This document shows positions 52,752 through 59,209 of a DNA stretch of 64,000 nucleotides, in pieces (position 1 is the first letter of the stretch; every line of letters starts with the position of its first letter). The position numbers and the translations under genes were made by a program. The notes under the pieces were generated by a model, which was not told the DNA's origin, made no database searches, and worked only from the letters and a program-made list of their open reading frames with translations. Source of the DNA: Lachnospiraceae bacterium (GTDB lineage: Bacteria > Bacillota > Clostridia > Lachnospirales > Lachnospiraceae); NCBI GenBank assembly GCA_024693845.1, contig JAILKJ010000077.1, positions 1 to 64,000 of the forward strand, read 5' to 3'.

Positions 52752-52780
52752 TTGACAGAGGTGGTCGGTAGTGTTATTCT
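52752..52780 (+). promoter_or_regulatory. Sigma-A promoter of the dap operon
   Basis: TTGACA at 52752-52757, a 17-base spacer and TATTCT at 52775-52780. Transcription should start near 52787, giving a leader of about 295 bases that contains the lysine riboswitch. Confidence 0.83.
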
Positions 52781-52841
52781 GTACTCGTACACACAGACGT
52801 GTGCTTACGAAGAAAAAGTACCGACATGGTGCTCATATCAG

Positions 52842-53008
52842 GATAGAGGTCGCGGCTTATATCAGTAGATCGCAGGATGCCACAGGGGCAAGGGAATGCG
52901 TTTGAAAGGATCGGCCGCCGAAAGAGGGAAGCTTCCTGCAGCGACCGTCTTGGGCATATGGTTAAGAGCCATATGACTGTCATCCGTTTTTACGGATGGA
53001 GGGCTATC
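52842..53008 (+). ncRNA. Lysine riboswitch (L box)
   Basis: The conserved core is readable in order: GATAGAGGTCGCGG (52842-52855), AGTA (about 52865), GAAAGGA then GCCGCCGAAAG (about 52901-52922), and GACTGTCA followed by GGAGGGCTATC, which closes the P1 stem by pairing CTATC with GATAG. The same landmarks occur in the Bacillus lysC leader. When lysine binds, P1 is stabilised and the terminator 23 bases downstream forms, reducing expression of dapA and dapB. The 95 bases before it, from about 52747, hold the promoter and a short CACAC/GTGTG hairpin. Confidence 0.93.
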
Positions 53009-53030
53009 GGACTTTTGATTTTGTAAGCCG

Positions 53031-53049
53031 GCCCTTCGGGGCTTTTTTT
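53031..53049 (+). terminator. Riboswitch-controlled terminator
   Basis: GCCC (53031-53034), a TTCG tetraloop and GGGC (53039-53042) followed by seven T. It lies between the riboswitch and the dapA ribosome site, so it is the likely lysine-responsive output. Confidence 0.8.
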
Positions 53050-53081
53050 CATGCATCGCATATAGCGGAAAGGAGAACAGT

Positions 53082-53969
53082 ATGGCAATTTTTACAGGAG
53101 CAGGTGTAGCGATCACGACACCCTTTGACAAAGAGGGAAAAGTAGATTACAAAACCTTCGAGAAACAGATCGAAAGACAGATCGAGGGCGGCACGGATGC
53201 CATCATCGTCTGCGGTACCACAGGCGAATCCTCAACCCTGGATCACGAGGAGCATCTTTCGGTCATCAAATACTGCGCTGAGGTGGTAGATCACAGGATC
53301 CCCGTAGTAGCGGGAACCGGATCTAATTGCACCGAGACGGCGATCTATCTGTCCAAAGAGGCAGAGAAGGCCGGCGTTGACGGACTTTTGATAGTAACGC
53401 CCTACTATAACAAATGTACCCAGAAGGGTCTGAAGGAGCATTACACCATGATCGCAGAGGCGGTTCATACGCCCATCATCATGTACAACATTCCCGGAAG
53501 GACCGGCGGTGTGCTGATCCAGCCTCAGACCGTTGTGGATCTGGTAAGGGATGTGGAGAACATTGTAGGTGTTAAGGATGCTACCGGCAATCTTTCCGGG
53601 GTGGCTCAGCTTGCCAGCCTTGCAGGCGGCAGCGTGGATATCTACAGCGGTAACGACGATCAGGTTGTGCCCATCCTTTCCTTAGGCGGCAAGGGCGTGA
53701 TCAGCGTTCTTTCCAACGTGGCACCGCGTCAGACCCATGATATGTGCGCTAAGTTCTTTGCCGGCGATGTGGAAGGCAGCCGCAAGATCCAGCTGGATGC
53801 CATCCCGCTGATCAATGCTCTGTTCTGTGAAGTGAATCCCATCCCCGTTAAGAAGGGTATGGAGCTTCTCGGCATCGATACCGGCGTTCTGAGAAGACCT
53901 CTGACCGAGATGGAACCGGAGCATGCAGCTGTTCTTAAGAAGGCAATGCAGGACTTCGGTATCTTATAA
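53082..53969 (+). CDS. dapA: 4-hydroxy-tetrahydrodipicolinate synthase
   Basis: Condenses pyruvate with aspartate semialdehyde, the first committed step toward lysine and diaminopimelate. The 295-residue TIM barrel shows CGTTGESSTL (about 45), VVAGTGSNCT, the catalytic Tyr in VTPYYNK (about 106) and the Schiff-base Lys in VGVKDATGN (about 162). AAAGGAG lies before the ATG. Its lysine riboswitch and the dapB gene 18 bases downstream confirm the pathway. Nothing unusual. Confidence 0.97.
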   Translation: MAIFTGAGVAITTPFDKEGKVDYKTFEKQIERQIEGGTDAIIVCGTTGESSTLDHEEHLSVIKYCAEVVDHRIPVVAGTGSNCTETAIYLSKEAEKAGVDGLLIVTPYYNKCTQKGLKEHYTMIAEAVHTPIIMYNIPGRTGGVLIQPQTVVDLVRDVENIVGVKDATGNLSGVAQLASLAGGSVDIYSGNDDQVVPILSLGGKGVISVLSNVAPRQTHDMCAKFFAGDVEGSRKIQLDAIPLINALFCEVNPIPVKKGMELLGIDTGVLRRPLTEMEPEHAAVLKKAMQDFGIL

Positions 53970-53987
53970 AGTTAGCGGGAGGTAACT

Positions 53988-54743
53988 ATGACCAGAATAA
54001 TCATGCATGGCTGCAACGGTAAGATGGGGCAGACCATTTCCAGGATCGTAAAGGAAGATGAAGGTGCTACGATCGTAGCGGGGGTTGATCCCTTCAATGG
54101 TATCACCAATGACTATCCGGTATTTGCCGCTATTGCAGACTGTGATGTCGAAGCGGATGTGGTGATCGATTTTTCTTCGGCGGCAGCTGTCGATGAGCTG
54201 ATGAACTGGTGCGAAGAGAGGGAAGTAGGACTTGTGCTCTGCACTACGGGACTTACACAGGCACAGATCGATAGAGCCGAAAAGTTAGCCGGTGCTATCC
54301 CGGTTCTTCGTTCCGCAAACATGTCGGTGGGTATCAATCTTCTGGAAAAAGTGCTGACCCAGATCAGCGGCATCCTGGATGAAGCCGGCTTTGATATTGA
54401 GATCGTGGAAAAGCATCATAATCTCAAGAAGGACGCACCCAGTGGTACGGCTCTTGCCCTTGCCGATGCGGTTAATGAAGGTCTTTCCGAGAAGTATGAA
54501 TATATCTATGACAGAAGTGGCCGCTCCATCCAAAGGCCGAAGAAGGAGATCGGTATTTCCGCTGTCCGCGGCGGTACCATCGTGGGAGATCACGATGTGA
54601 TCTTTGCGGGTGAGGATGAGGTCATCACGCTTTCCCACAGAGCTTATTCCAAAGCTGTGTTCGGAAAGGGTGCCGTACAGGCTGCCAAGTTCCTGACGGG
54701 ACAGAAGGCCGGAATGTATTCCATGTCAGATGTGATCGGATAG
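53988..54743 (+). CDS. dapB: 4-hydroxy-tetrahydrodipicolinate reductase
   Basis: Reduces the DapA product to tetrahydrodipicolinate with NAD(P)H. The 251 residues start with a Rossmann fold containing GCNGKMGQT (about 8-16). The catalytic and substrate-binding segment EKHHNLKKDAPSGTAL (about 140-155) and the AVRGGTIVGDHDVIF part of the tetramerisation domain follow. GGGAGG precedes the ATG. It follows dapA in the lysine-regulated transcript and is followed nine bases later by a hisA-type gene. Confidence 0.97.
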   Translation: MTRIIMHGCNGKMGQTISRIVKEDEGATIVAGVDPFNGITNDYPVFAAIADCDVEADVVIDFSSAAAVDELMNWCEEREVGLVLCTTGLTQAQIDRAEKLAGAIPVLRSANMSVGINLLEKVLTQISGILDEAGFDIEIVEKHHNLKKDAPSGTALALADAVNEGLSEKYEYIYDRSGRSIQRPKKEIGISAVRGGTIVGDHDVIFAGEDEVITLSHRAYSKAVFGKGAVQAAKFLTGQKAGMYSMSDVIG

Positions 54744-54752
54744 GAGAGAAGC

Positions 54753-55559
54753 ATGCAGTTTCGCCCATGTATCGATATTCATAACGGGGCAGTCAAGCAG
54801 ATCGTCGGAAGCTCCCTTTCCGATAACCGTGATCAGGCCAGAGAGAATTTCGTTTCGGAAAAGCCCGCAACCTATTTTGCCTCCTATTACAGGGACAGGG
54901 GAATAGCCGGCGGGCATGTGATATTGCTGAACCACAAGGACAGTCCCTATTATGAAGCCACCCGTGATCAGGCCCTTTCAGCCCTTTCGGCTTATCCCGG
55001 AGGCCTGCAGATCGGCGGCGGGATCACAAACGAAAGCGCAGGGGAGTATCTGAAAGCCGGCGCAAGCCATGTGATCGTCACCTCCTACGTATTTCATCAG
55101 GGACAGGTGGATATGGACAGACTCTCCGCCTTATCGGAGGCAGTGGGGCCGGAGCACCTGGTATTGGACTTGAGCTGCAAAAGAGATGGGGATACCTACG
55201 TTGTCTGTACCGACAGATGGCAAAAGACAACGGAATTTGCGGTGAATGAAGAAAACCTTGACCTGCTTGCCGGCTATTGCGATGAATTTCTTGTTCACGC
55301 TGTGGATGCGGAGGGCAAAAGCGAGGGCATAGAAGAGCAGGTGGCATTGCTGCTGGGAGACTGGATCCGGAAACGCCCCCGGTTTTACGAAAAAGTCACC
55401 TATGCCGGAGGGATCCGCAGTCTGTCGGATCTGGAGCTTCTGGCAAAGCTGGGAGACGGCGGCATCAACGCCACCATCGGAAGCAGTCTGGATCTGTTCG
55501 GAGGTACTATCCGGACGGAAGAGGTGCTGAATAAGTGCAAAGAATTGAATGAAAGATAA
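54753..55559 (+). CDS. hisA: HIS6-type phosphoribosyl-formimino-AICAR isomerase
   Basis: A 268-residue TIM-barrel isomerase of histidine biosynthesis. The sequence follows the eukaryote-like HIS6/HISA form rather than the short bacterial HisA: FRPCIDIHNGAVKQIVGSSL near the start, GGLQIGGGITNESA (about 86), LVLDLSCKR with the catalytic Asp (about 131), then HAVDAEGKSEGI and VTYAGGIRSL. AGGAGAG precedes the ATG. It is alone, without other his genes, nine bases behind dapB, and so probably shares the lysine riboswitch transcript. This coupling is odd because histidine and lysine syntheses share no step. A terminator follows directly. Confidence 0.88.
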   Translation: MQFRPCIDIHNGAVKQIVGSSLSDNRDQARENFVSEKPATYFASYYRDRGIAGGHVILLNHKDSPYYEATRDQALSALSAYPGGLQIGGGITNESAGEYLKAGASHVIVTSYVFHQGQVDMDRLSALSEAVGPEHLVLDLSCKRDGDTYVVCTDRWQKTTEFAVNEENLDLLAGYCDEFLVHAVDAEGKSEGIEEQVALLLGDWIRKRPRFYEKVTYAGGIRSLSDLELLAKLGDGGINATIGSSLDLFGGTIRTEEVLNKCKELNER

Positions 55560-55566
55560 AAACAGC

Positions 55567-55593
55567 AAAACCGCCGGTGATACCGGCGGTTTT
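55567..55593. terminator. Bidirectional terminator after hisA
   Basis: Perfect 12-bp stem, AAAACCGCCGGT (55567-55578) with its complement (55582-55593), around a 3-base loop and ending in T. It can end both the dap-his transcript and the convergent cold-shock gene, whose stop is 98 bases away. The AT-rich stretch between holds nothing I recognise. Confidence 0.9.
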
Positions 55594-55690
55594 GTATTAA
55601 TCATGTTGCGGTGTATCTTACTTAAAACTAAATCGTGATAATTTATATTTAAACAAGGTACCTTATAAACTGATTAATTTGGTGAAGCGA

Positions 55691-55891
55691 CTAAAGCTTG
55701 TTTACGTTGACTGCCTGCGGTCCCTTCTCACCCTGAACTACTTCGTACTCTACAGCCTGGCCTTCTTCCAGAGACTTAAAGCCTTCCATGTTCAGTCCTG
55801 AGTAGTGAACGAATACGTCGTTTCCTGCTTCATCGGAAATGAAACCGTATCCCTTCTGATTGTTGAACCACTTTACTGTACCTTTGTTCAT
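55691..55891 (-). CDS. Cold-shock protein (CspA/CspB family)
   Basis: A 66-residue single OB-fold RNA chaperone. The RNA-binding motifs are intact: KGYGFIS (RNP1, about 13-19) and DVFVHYS (RNP2, about 27-33); the start GTVKWFNNQ is typical. The start is at 55891, where the minus strand has GGGAGGAAATTGTC before the ATG; a longer upstream reading is not needed. It has a promoter about 50 bases upstream. Cytosolic, binds single-stranded RNA and DNA; expression may respond to cold or growth phase. Confidence 0.96.
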   Translation of the reverse strand: MNKGTVKWFNNQKGYGFISDEAGNDVFVHYSGLNMEGFKSLEEGQAVEYEVVQGEKGPQAVNVNKL

Positions 55892-55940
55892 GACAATTTC
55901 CTCCCAAAAAATAATGCGTCGCATCCATTACGACAGACTT

Positions 55941-55969
55941 AGAATAGCACAAACAGGGGGAATTGTAAA
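55941..55969 (-). promoter_or_regulatory. Sigma-A promoter of the cold-shock gene
   Basis: On the minus strand, TTTACA (complement of 55964-55969), a 17-base spacer and TATTCT (complement of 55941-55946), giving an untranslated leader of about 40 bases. Confidence 0.75.
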
Positions 55970-56061
55970 CAAAAATCAAGCATTTTCTTGCAAATGAGAA
56001 CACAATATGATATTGTTTTCTTTCGGAAAAACCGGAAACGAAAGATAAGAGGAGTACAGTT

Positions 56062-57126
56062 ATGGACAAAGTAAAAAAGATCCTTCATAAGATTTTTATC
56101 GACGGTCTTTCAGGTATGGCTACGGGACTGTTTGCCACCCTGATCATCGGTACGATCATCTCCCAGCTGGGAGCCCTGCTTCCCGGTGTGGTGGGAACCA
56201 GCGTCGTAATGATGGGTAAGATCGCTTCATCCATCACCGGTGCCGGCATCGGTATCGGCGTTGCGATCAAGTATAAGGAGAGCCCCCTTGTTATCATCTC
56301 CGCTGCAACAGCGGGTATGATGGGTGCCTTTGCCAGCAAGATCCTGGCAGGGACCGTTCTGGTGGAAGGCGTGATCAACTACGCCGGCCCCGGTGAACCT
56401 CTCGGCGCTTTCATCGCAGCCATGGTGGCCATCGGAATCGGACATCTGGTAAGCGGCAAGACCAAGGTGGATATCCTGATCACCCCTTTTGTATCCATTG
56501 TCAGCGGTTCTGCAGTAGGTCTGATCCTTGGACCTCCGATCTCCGCGTTTATGGCATTTCTGGGACAGCTTGTCAACGTTAATGTGGAAGCACATCCCTT
56601 TGTGGGCGGCATCATCGTATCCGTTCTGATGGGTATCATCTTAACACTGCCCATCAGCTCCGCGGCTCTGGGCATCATCCTGAACCTGTCCGGTCTTGCG
56701 GCCGGTGCGGCTACCGCAGGATGCTGCGCTAACATGGTAGGCTTTGCCGTTGCCAGCTTCAAGGACAACGGCGTGAACGGCCTCCTTGCACAGGGCCTGG
56801 GAACGAGTATGCTTCAGATCGGTAACATCGTGAAAAAGCCCGTTATCTGGCTGCCGGCCATCCTGACAAGTGCGGTGCTGGGACCGGTATCGACCCTGGT
56901 CCTTCATATGACCAACAATGCAACAGGTTCCGGTATGGGTTCTGCGGGTCTTGTGGGACAGATCACCACTTATCAGACCATGGCGCCTGAGATCGGTGCA
57001 GGAGCGACTCTTGCAAAGATCATCCTGCTTCATTTTGTACTGACAGCAGTTCTTTCCTTCCTTTTCACCCTTCTTCTTAAAAAGGCGGGCTGGATCAAGG
57101 ACGGAGATATGAAGCTGGACGTATGA
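56062..57126 (+). CDS. PTS_EIIC_2-family membrane protein (PfoR-like)
   Basis: A 354-residue integral membrane protein with about nine or ten helices. It belongs by appearance to the PTS_EIIC_2 family that includes PfoR of Clostridium perfringens: DGLSGMATGLFATLIIGTI at the start, then TGAGIGIGVAIKYKESPLV, and LPISSAALGIILNLSGLAAG in the middle. The family resembles sugar-transporting EIIC domains but usually has no EIIA or EIIB partner, and none is seen here. AGAGGAG precedes the ATG. It is probably monocistronic, divergent from the cold-shock gene. Transport of a sugar or a regulatory role are both open. Confidence 0.85.
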   Translation: MDKVKKILHKIFIDGLSGMATGLFATLIIGTIISQLGALLPGVVGTSVVMMGKIASSITGAGIGIGVAIKYKESPLVIISAATAGMMGAFASKILAGTVLVEGVINYAGPGEPLGAFIAAMVAIGIGHLVSGKTKVDILITPFVSIVSGSAVGLILGPPISAFMAFLGQLVNVNVEAHPFVGGIIVSVLMGIILTLPISSAALGIILNLSGLAAGAATAGCCANMVGFAVASFKDNGVNGLLAQGLGTSMLQIGNIVKKPVIWLPAILTSAVLGPVSTLVLHMTNNATGSGMGSAGLVGQITTYQTMAPEIGAGATLAKIILLHFVLTAVLSFLFTLLLKKAGWIKDGDMKLDV

Positions 57127-57236
57127 TGCGGTAAAAATGCTCAGTTAAGTGAAATACCCCTTTCCTTTATTAGTGAAATGTGGTATATTTACTATAGCTA
57201 TCAATATGTGTTTTCGTGGGAACAGAGGTGATTTGC

Positions 57237-58007
57237 ATGGGCATTTCGGCAATCGGCGGATATGGTGCTTACAATCATTATTCACAGTCCTTATCCAGCG
57301 GCAGCAGGATCAACCGTGCCGCGGACGGCGCTTCCGAAATGGCGATCCTTCAGAAGGAGGATGCACAGGTAAGAGGCTATAACGTAGGGGCCGACAATAT
57401 TTCTGAGGGTAAGAATGCCCTGAATATTGCAGACGGTGCTCTCGGCCAGGTTACGGATTATCTGCAGAGAATGCGGGAGCTCGGTGTTAAGGCAAGCAAC
57501 GGTCTTCTTTCCGACAGCGACAGGCAGTCCATTCAGTCCGAGATCGATCAGCTCAAGCAGGGGATCACGGATATAGCGGGTATGACCAGCTACAATGAGA
57601 AGAATCTCCTTGACGGCAGCGCAGGTAATGTGCAGATCGCTATGGACAGCAACGGTACCGGCAAGCAGATCAACTTCGGCAATGCAACCCTTACCGATCT
57701 GGGGATCGAGGATTTCGATGTAACAAGCGGAAATGTGGATCTTAAGGCTATCGACAAGGCGCTTGAGACCATCAACAGCTCCCGGTCAACGGTGGGTGCC
57801 CAGACCAACGCTCTGGAATATGCCTATAATTCCAATCGGAACACCGCCTACAATCTGACCAGCGGCATCAGCAGGATGGGAGATACGGAGTACGGCGATT
57901 ATGTCTCGAAGCTGCAGAAGCAGCAGACGCTGGATACCTACAGACTGATGATGCAGAAAAGGGAAATGGAGAATAAGCACAGAAATACCGTCGCATTATT
58001 CACCTGA
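57237..58007 (+). CDS. Short flagellin-like protein
   Basis: A 256-residue flagellin with N-terminal D0/D1 (SSGSRINRAADGASEMAI, about 18-35; NISEGKNALNIADGALGQV; LGVKASNG) and a C-terminal D1/D0 helix (SSRSTVGAQTNALEYAYN). Only about 60 residues lie between, so the exposed D2/D3 domains are missing. The extreme C-terminus (QKREMENKHRNTVALFT) is not the usual LLQ-type flagellin end, and the N-terminus has diverged from MRINHN. The ATG at 57237 has AGAGGTG before it; a GTG at 57216 is less likely. No other flagellar gene is near. It may be a minor flagellin or hook-filament element. A strong terminator follows. Confidence 0.85.
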   Translation: MGISAIGGYGAYNHYSQSLSSGSRINRAADGASEMAILQKEDAQVRGYNVGADNISEGKNALNIADGALGQVTDYLQRMRELGVKASNGLLSDSDRQSIQSEIDQLKQGITDIAGMTSYNEKNLLDGSAGNVQIAMDSNGTGKQINFGNATLTDLGIEDFDVTSGNVDLKAIDKALETINSSRSTVGAQTNALEYAYNSNRNTAYNLTSGISRMGDTEYGDYVSKLQKQQTLDTYRLMMQKREMENKHRNTVALFT

Positions 58008-58030
58008 TAATGAAATAAGAACAGTAAGAA

Positions 58031-58059
58031 GCCCGGGAGAGATGCTCCCGGGCCTTTTT
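58031..58059 (+). terminator. Intrinsic terminator after the flagellin-like gene
   Basis: GCCCGGGAG (58031-58039) pairs with CTCCCGGGC (58045-58053) over 9 bp with a 5-base loop, then five T. The convergent yerC-like gene ends 12 bases away. Confidence 0.92.
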
Positions 58060-58070
58060 AACGCATTTTC

Positions 58071-58364
58071 TCATTTATCTTTCTTGATCCGCTCAAAGAC
58101 CATGTCATAGCTGCCGTTCCCGTAGGTCAGGGAGCGATTGACGCGGCTGATGGTGGCAGTGGAGGCGCCGGTCTTTTCGGCGATCTCGATGTATGTCTTT
58201 TTCTCCCCCAGCATCTTTGCCACCTCCAGGCGTTGGGAAAGAGACAGAATCTCGTTAACGGTACAGATATCTTCAAAGAAAGTATGGCATTCTTCTGTAT
58301 CCTTCAGTGTCAGTATGGCTTCAAACAGCTGCTCCACGGCTTCGGAGCGAAGTTCCTTGATCAT
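58071..58364 (-). CDS. TrpR-like transcriptional regulator (YerC/YecD family)
   Basis: A 97-residue helical DNA-binding protein of the TrpR superfamily. The helix-turn-helix is KTYIEIAEKTGASTATISRVNRSLTYG (about 55-82, shown here as one stretch of family features: IEIAEKTGAS then ATISRVNRSL). No aromatic-ligand pocket can be judged. In Firmicutes the family is widespread and its ligand is unclear. It has its own promoter divergent from the DUF1836 gene. An inverted repeat in its leader (58396-58416) may be an operator, so self-regulation is possible. Confidence 0.9.
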   Translation of the reverse strand: MIKELRSEAVEQLFEAILTLKDTEECHTFFEDICTVNEILSLSQRLEVAKMLGEKKTYIEIAEKTGASTATISRVNRSLTYGNGSYDMVFERIKKDK

Positions 58365-58395
58365 TTTTTCAAAGATTCCTTTCCTTATCTGTCTG

Positions 58396-58416
58396 CATCA
58401 CTTTAGCGCGGTGATG
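58396..58416. promoter_or_regulatory. Inverted repeat, possible operator of the yerC-like gene
   Basis: CATCAC (58396-58401) and GTGATG (58411-58416) are perfect inverted copies nine bases apart, in the 70-base untranslated leader of the yerC-like gene, between its predicted start site and start codon. Confidence 0.4.
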
Positions 58417-58439
58417 ATTTACAGTTTTAAATTAATCCT

Positions 58440-58468
58440 ATCTTAACACAGATCCCGGGTTTCGTCAA
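58440..58468 (-). promoter_or_regulatory. Sigma-A promoter of the yerC-like gene
   Basis: On the minus strand, TTGACG (complement of 58463-58468), a 17-base spacer and TAAGAT (complement of 58440-58445). Confidence 0.75.
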
Positions 58469-58478
58469 AAAGAGCAAG

Positions 58479-58507
58479 TAGACAAATGGTTTTGAATACT
58501 ATATAAT
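58479..58507 (+). promoter_or_regulatory. Sigma-A promoter of the DUF1836 gene
   Basis: TAGACA at 58479-58484, a 17-base spacer and TATAAT at 58502-58507. It is back to back with the yerC-like promoter, only ten bases apart. Confidence 0.75.
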
Positions 58508-58538
58508 GTGGTATGAAGATTTTTGCAGGAGCAGGCAA

Positions 58539-59192
58539 ATGACAATATCAGATAAAAATGAAGATCTACTAAAGAGCATATTGGAAAGCTTTGACAGGAT
58601 CCGACACGTGGATTCGGCGGATCTGCCGAACATCGACCTGTATATGGATCAGGTCACTACCTTCATGGACAGCAGGATGAAGGCCACCACCAGGCATCCG
58701 GAGACGGACAAGATCCTGACCAAGACCATGATCAATAACTATGCCAAGAATGATCTTCTGCCGCCCCCTGTGAAGAAGAAGTATTCCAAGGAGCATATGC
58801 TGGTCCTGATTTTCATCTACTACTTCAAGAATGTGATGTCCATCAACGATATTCAGGAGATCTTAGGCCCCCTGACGGAGCGGTATTTTCACACCGATGA
58901 CGACAGATCGCTGAAGGATATCTATGATGAGGTCTTCAGCTTAAGGGACCAGGAGGTGGAGCTTTTAAAGAGCAATGTAGAGCAGAGCTTCGGGTTCTCC
59001 AGAGAGCTGTTCGGCGACGCCGAAGGCCAGGAAAAGGACTTCCTCCAGCATTTTGCCTTCATCACCATGCTCTGCGTGGATGTATATGCCAAGAAGCTTC
59101 TCATCGAAAAGCTGGTGGATCAGATCCGGGAGGAAAAAATGCCCGCCGACTCTTCCGAGGAAGCTACCCGCGGCAAGCATAAAAAAGACTAA
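58539..59192 (+). CDS. DUF1836-family protein
   Basis: A 217-residue cytosolic protein that looks like the DUF1836 family common in Firmicutes. The segment with ILTKTMINNYAKNDLLPPP then KKYSKEHMLVLIFIYYFKNV (about 58-98) resembles a MerR-like winged helix, so DNA binding is plausible. The middle has acidic helices and the end is Lys/Glu-rich. AGGAG is seven bases before ATG 58539; an upstream in-frame ATG at 58506 overlaps the -10 box and is rejected. It is followed 17 bases later by the amidase/GH25 gene. Its target is unknown. Confidence 0.82.
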   Translation: MTISDKNEDLLKSILESFDRIRHVDSADLPNIDLYMDQVTTFMDSRMKATTRHPETDKILTKTMINNYAKNDLLPPPVKKKYSKEHMLVLIFIYYFKNVMSINDIQEILGPLTERYFHTDDDRSLKDIYDEVFSLRDQEVELLKSNVEQSFGFSRELFGDAEGQEKDFLQHFAFITMLCVDVYAKKLLIEKLVDQIREEKMPADSSEEATRGKHKKD

Positions 59193-59209
59193 AGTAAGGA
59201 AAAGAAAAC

